Position numbers and translations under genes: made by a program | Notes under the pieces: generated by a model | Told to the model about the DNA's origin: nothing | What the model saw: the letters and a program-made list of their open reading frames with translations, nothing else | The model's database searches: none | Assembly (NCBI GenBank): GCA_031272375.1 | Contig: JAISTY010000080.1 | Span: 1-5,686, forward strand | Reading direction: 5' to 3' | Length of the DNA stretch: 5,686 nucleotides | From: Opitutaceae bacterium | Lineage (GTDB): Bacteria; Verrucomicrobiota; Verrucomicrobiia; Opitutales; Opitutaceae | Shown here: piece by piece, positions 4,667 through 5,686 of the stretch | Position numbering within the stretch: position 1 is the first letter of the stretch | Layout of the letters: every line of letters starts with the position of its first letter

Positions 4667-5686
4667 GTGAAAATTCCAAAGGCCACCTCCCTCGCCGACC
4701 TCGTCAACAGCCACCAAGGCACCGATTCCCATCCCGCCTTCTCGACCGGCAACACGCTCCCGCTTGTCACCCGGCCCCACGGCATGACCGCGTGGATCGC
4801 CCAGACGGGCGAGGGGCGCTGGTGCCACGACTTCCGCGCCCCGAAAATCCAGGGTTTCCGCGCCACCCGCCAGCCCTCCCCGTGGATCGCCGACTACGGC
4901 CAGTTCCTCCTCGCCCCGACCACTGGCGACAAGCCGCCGCGCTCCCTCGCCGACACCGAGTCCTTCCACCGCCGCGAAAACACCATCGCCAGACCCCACC
5001 ACTACCGCGCCCGCCTCGACCGTTGGGGCATCGTCGCCGAAATGACCGCCACCGAACGCTGCGCGCATTTCCAGTTCACCATCGAGGAGGGCGAAAACAC
5101 CTGGCTCTACGTCAAAGTCGCCCAGGGCACGGAACTCCGCCTTGACCGCGAAACCAACCAGATCCTCGGCGTCTCCACCGCCAACCAGGGCGGCGTCGCG
5201 GAAAACTTTGGCTCCTACTTCGTCATCGCGCCGGGCGCGCCCGTCCTCGAAGCCATCGCGTTGAAGGCGCCCGTTGACAGCCCCGACGCGCCCGACAACG
5301 GCAAGCCCCTCGCCGCCGCGCTCGCGTTGAGGCTCCAAAAGCCCGCCGGCAAAAAACTCGTTGTCGCCGCCGCCACCTCGCTCATCTCGCACGCGCAGGC
5401 GCGCCTCAACCTCGGACGGGAGATCGGCAAAAACACCTTCGCCCAAACCCTCGCGAAATCCCGCGCCGCCTGGAACCGCCGCCTCGCCTGCGTCCAAATC
5501 GAGGCCACCGAGGCGCAGAAACGCCTCTTCTACTCCTGCCTCCACCGCTGCTTCATCTTCCCGCGCCCCATCCACGAATACGACGCCGCCGGCAAACAGG
5601 TGCACTGGTCGCCCTTCACCGGCAAAATCCACCCCGGCCCGCTCTACACCGACTCCGGCTTCTGGGACATTTACCGCACCCTCCTG
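4667..5686 (+). CDS. GH92 family glycosidase (putative alpha-mannosidase), N-terminal part; runs off the right edge
   Basis: The frame is open for 340 codons from the GTG at 4667 to the window end. GH92 enzymes are calcium-dependent, inverting exo-acting alpha-mannosidases with an N-terminal beta-sandwich and a C-terminal (alpha/alpha)6 barrel. Family features seen are DLVNSHQGTDSHPAFSTGNT (11-30), LPLVTRPHGMTAWIAQTG (31-48), KIQGFRATRQPSPWIADYGQF (60-80), and LYTDSGFWDIYRTLL at the edge, equivalent to the conserved WDTYR region where the catalytic barrel begins. The catalytic carboxylates lie beyond the window. The protein starts MKIPKATSLADLVN with no hydrophobic segment, so no signal peptide is evident; in-frame upstream GTGs (4625, 4598) add none either. 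This suggests a cytoplasmic enzyme acting on imported oligosaccharides, whereas many GH92 proteins are exported. The divergent AraC gene probably regulates it. The exact linkage specificity cannot be told. Confidence 0.92.
   Translation, partial: MKIPKATSLADLVNSHQGTDSHPAFSTGNTLPLVTRPHGMTAWIAQTGEGRWCHDFRAPKIQGFRATRQPSPWIADYGQFLLAPTTGDKPPRSLADTESFHRRENTIARPHHYRARLDRWGIVAEMTATERCAHFQFTIEEGENTWLYVKVAQGTELRLDRETNQILGVSTANQGGVAENFGSYFVIAPGAPVLEAIALKAPVDSPDAPDNGKPLAAALALRLQKPAGKKLVVAAATSLISHAQARLNLGREIGKNTFAQTLAKSRAAWNRRLACVQIEATEAQKRLFYSCLHRCFIFPRPIHEYDAAGKQVHWSPFTGKIHPGPLYTDSGFWDIYRTLL

Noticed and set aside
3645..4670. Plus-strand open frame opposite the AraC regulator
   Set aside because: Arg/Ala-rich with no domain; the minus strand shows a complete AraC double helix-turn-helix.
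4514..5632. Minus-strand open frame (372 codons) opposite GH92
   Set aside because: An antisense shadow; the plus-strand frame from 4667 carries GH92 motifs throughout. The lack of a stop codon on the right and the GTG start make the real gene easy to miss.

Overview
This GC-rich window has strong C/G bias at third codon positions and no clear Shine-Dalgarno sequence before any of its six genes. The gene content (an AraC-type regulator divergent from a GH92 glycosidase, a free-standing MetH N-terminal module, a PtsN-like EIIA, and ClpB) suggests a carbohydrate-degrading bacterium. Verrucomicrobiota, Opitutales-like, is my best guess; it is inferred from overall style and not from a marker gene.

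Layout. Three genes read leftwards in the first half: the N-terminal 329 codons of clpB (1-989, running off the left edge), a PTS EIIA type-2 domain protein (1103-1567), and a secreted protein of unknown function (1730-2347) that ends in a good intrinsic terminator (1679-1707). A 112-bp divergent region follows, holding five GGCAA/TTGCC half-sites within 49 bp. From there a rightward gene (2460-3533) encodes only the homocysteine-binding, zinc-dependent module of cobalamin-dependent methionine synthase and stops at the inter-domain linker. It converges, nine bases apart, on a leftward AraC-family regulator (3543-4517). The regulator is divergent from a rightward GH92 (putative alpha-mannosidase) gene that starts at a GTG (4667) and runs off the right edge.

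How the genes relate. clpB (protein disaggregation) and the EIIA gene (regulatory phosphorylation) are housekeeping or regulatory genes on one strand and could be partly co-transcribed. The AraC regulator and GH92 gene look like a local sugar-responsive pair sharing a 149-bp control region that contains direct repeats, a GC palindrome and a leader hairpin. The homocysteine methyltransferase belongs to methionine synthesis and needs a partner protein not in this window.

I see no mobile element, CRISPR array, tRNA, rRNA or phage gene, and no clear new multi-gene system. The most interesting items are the half-site cluster before the MetH-type gene, the split MetH architecture, the control region between araC and GH92, and the 24-bp tandem repeat plus sigma-54-like site upstream of clpB.
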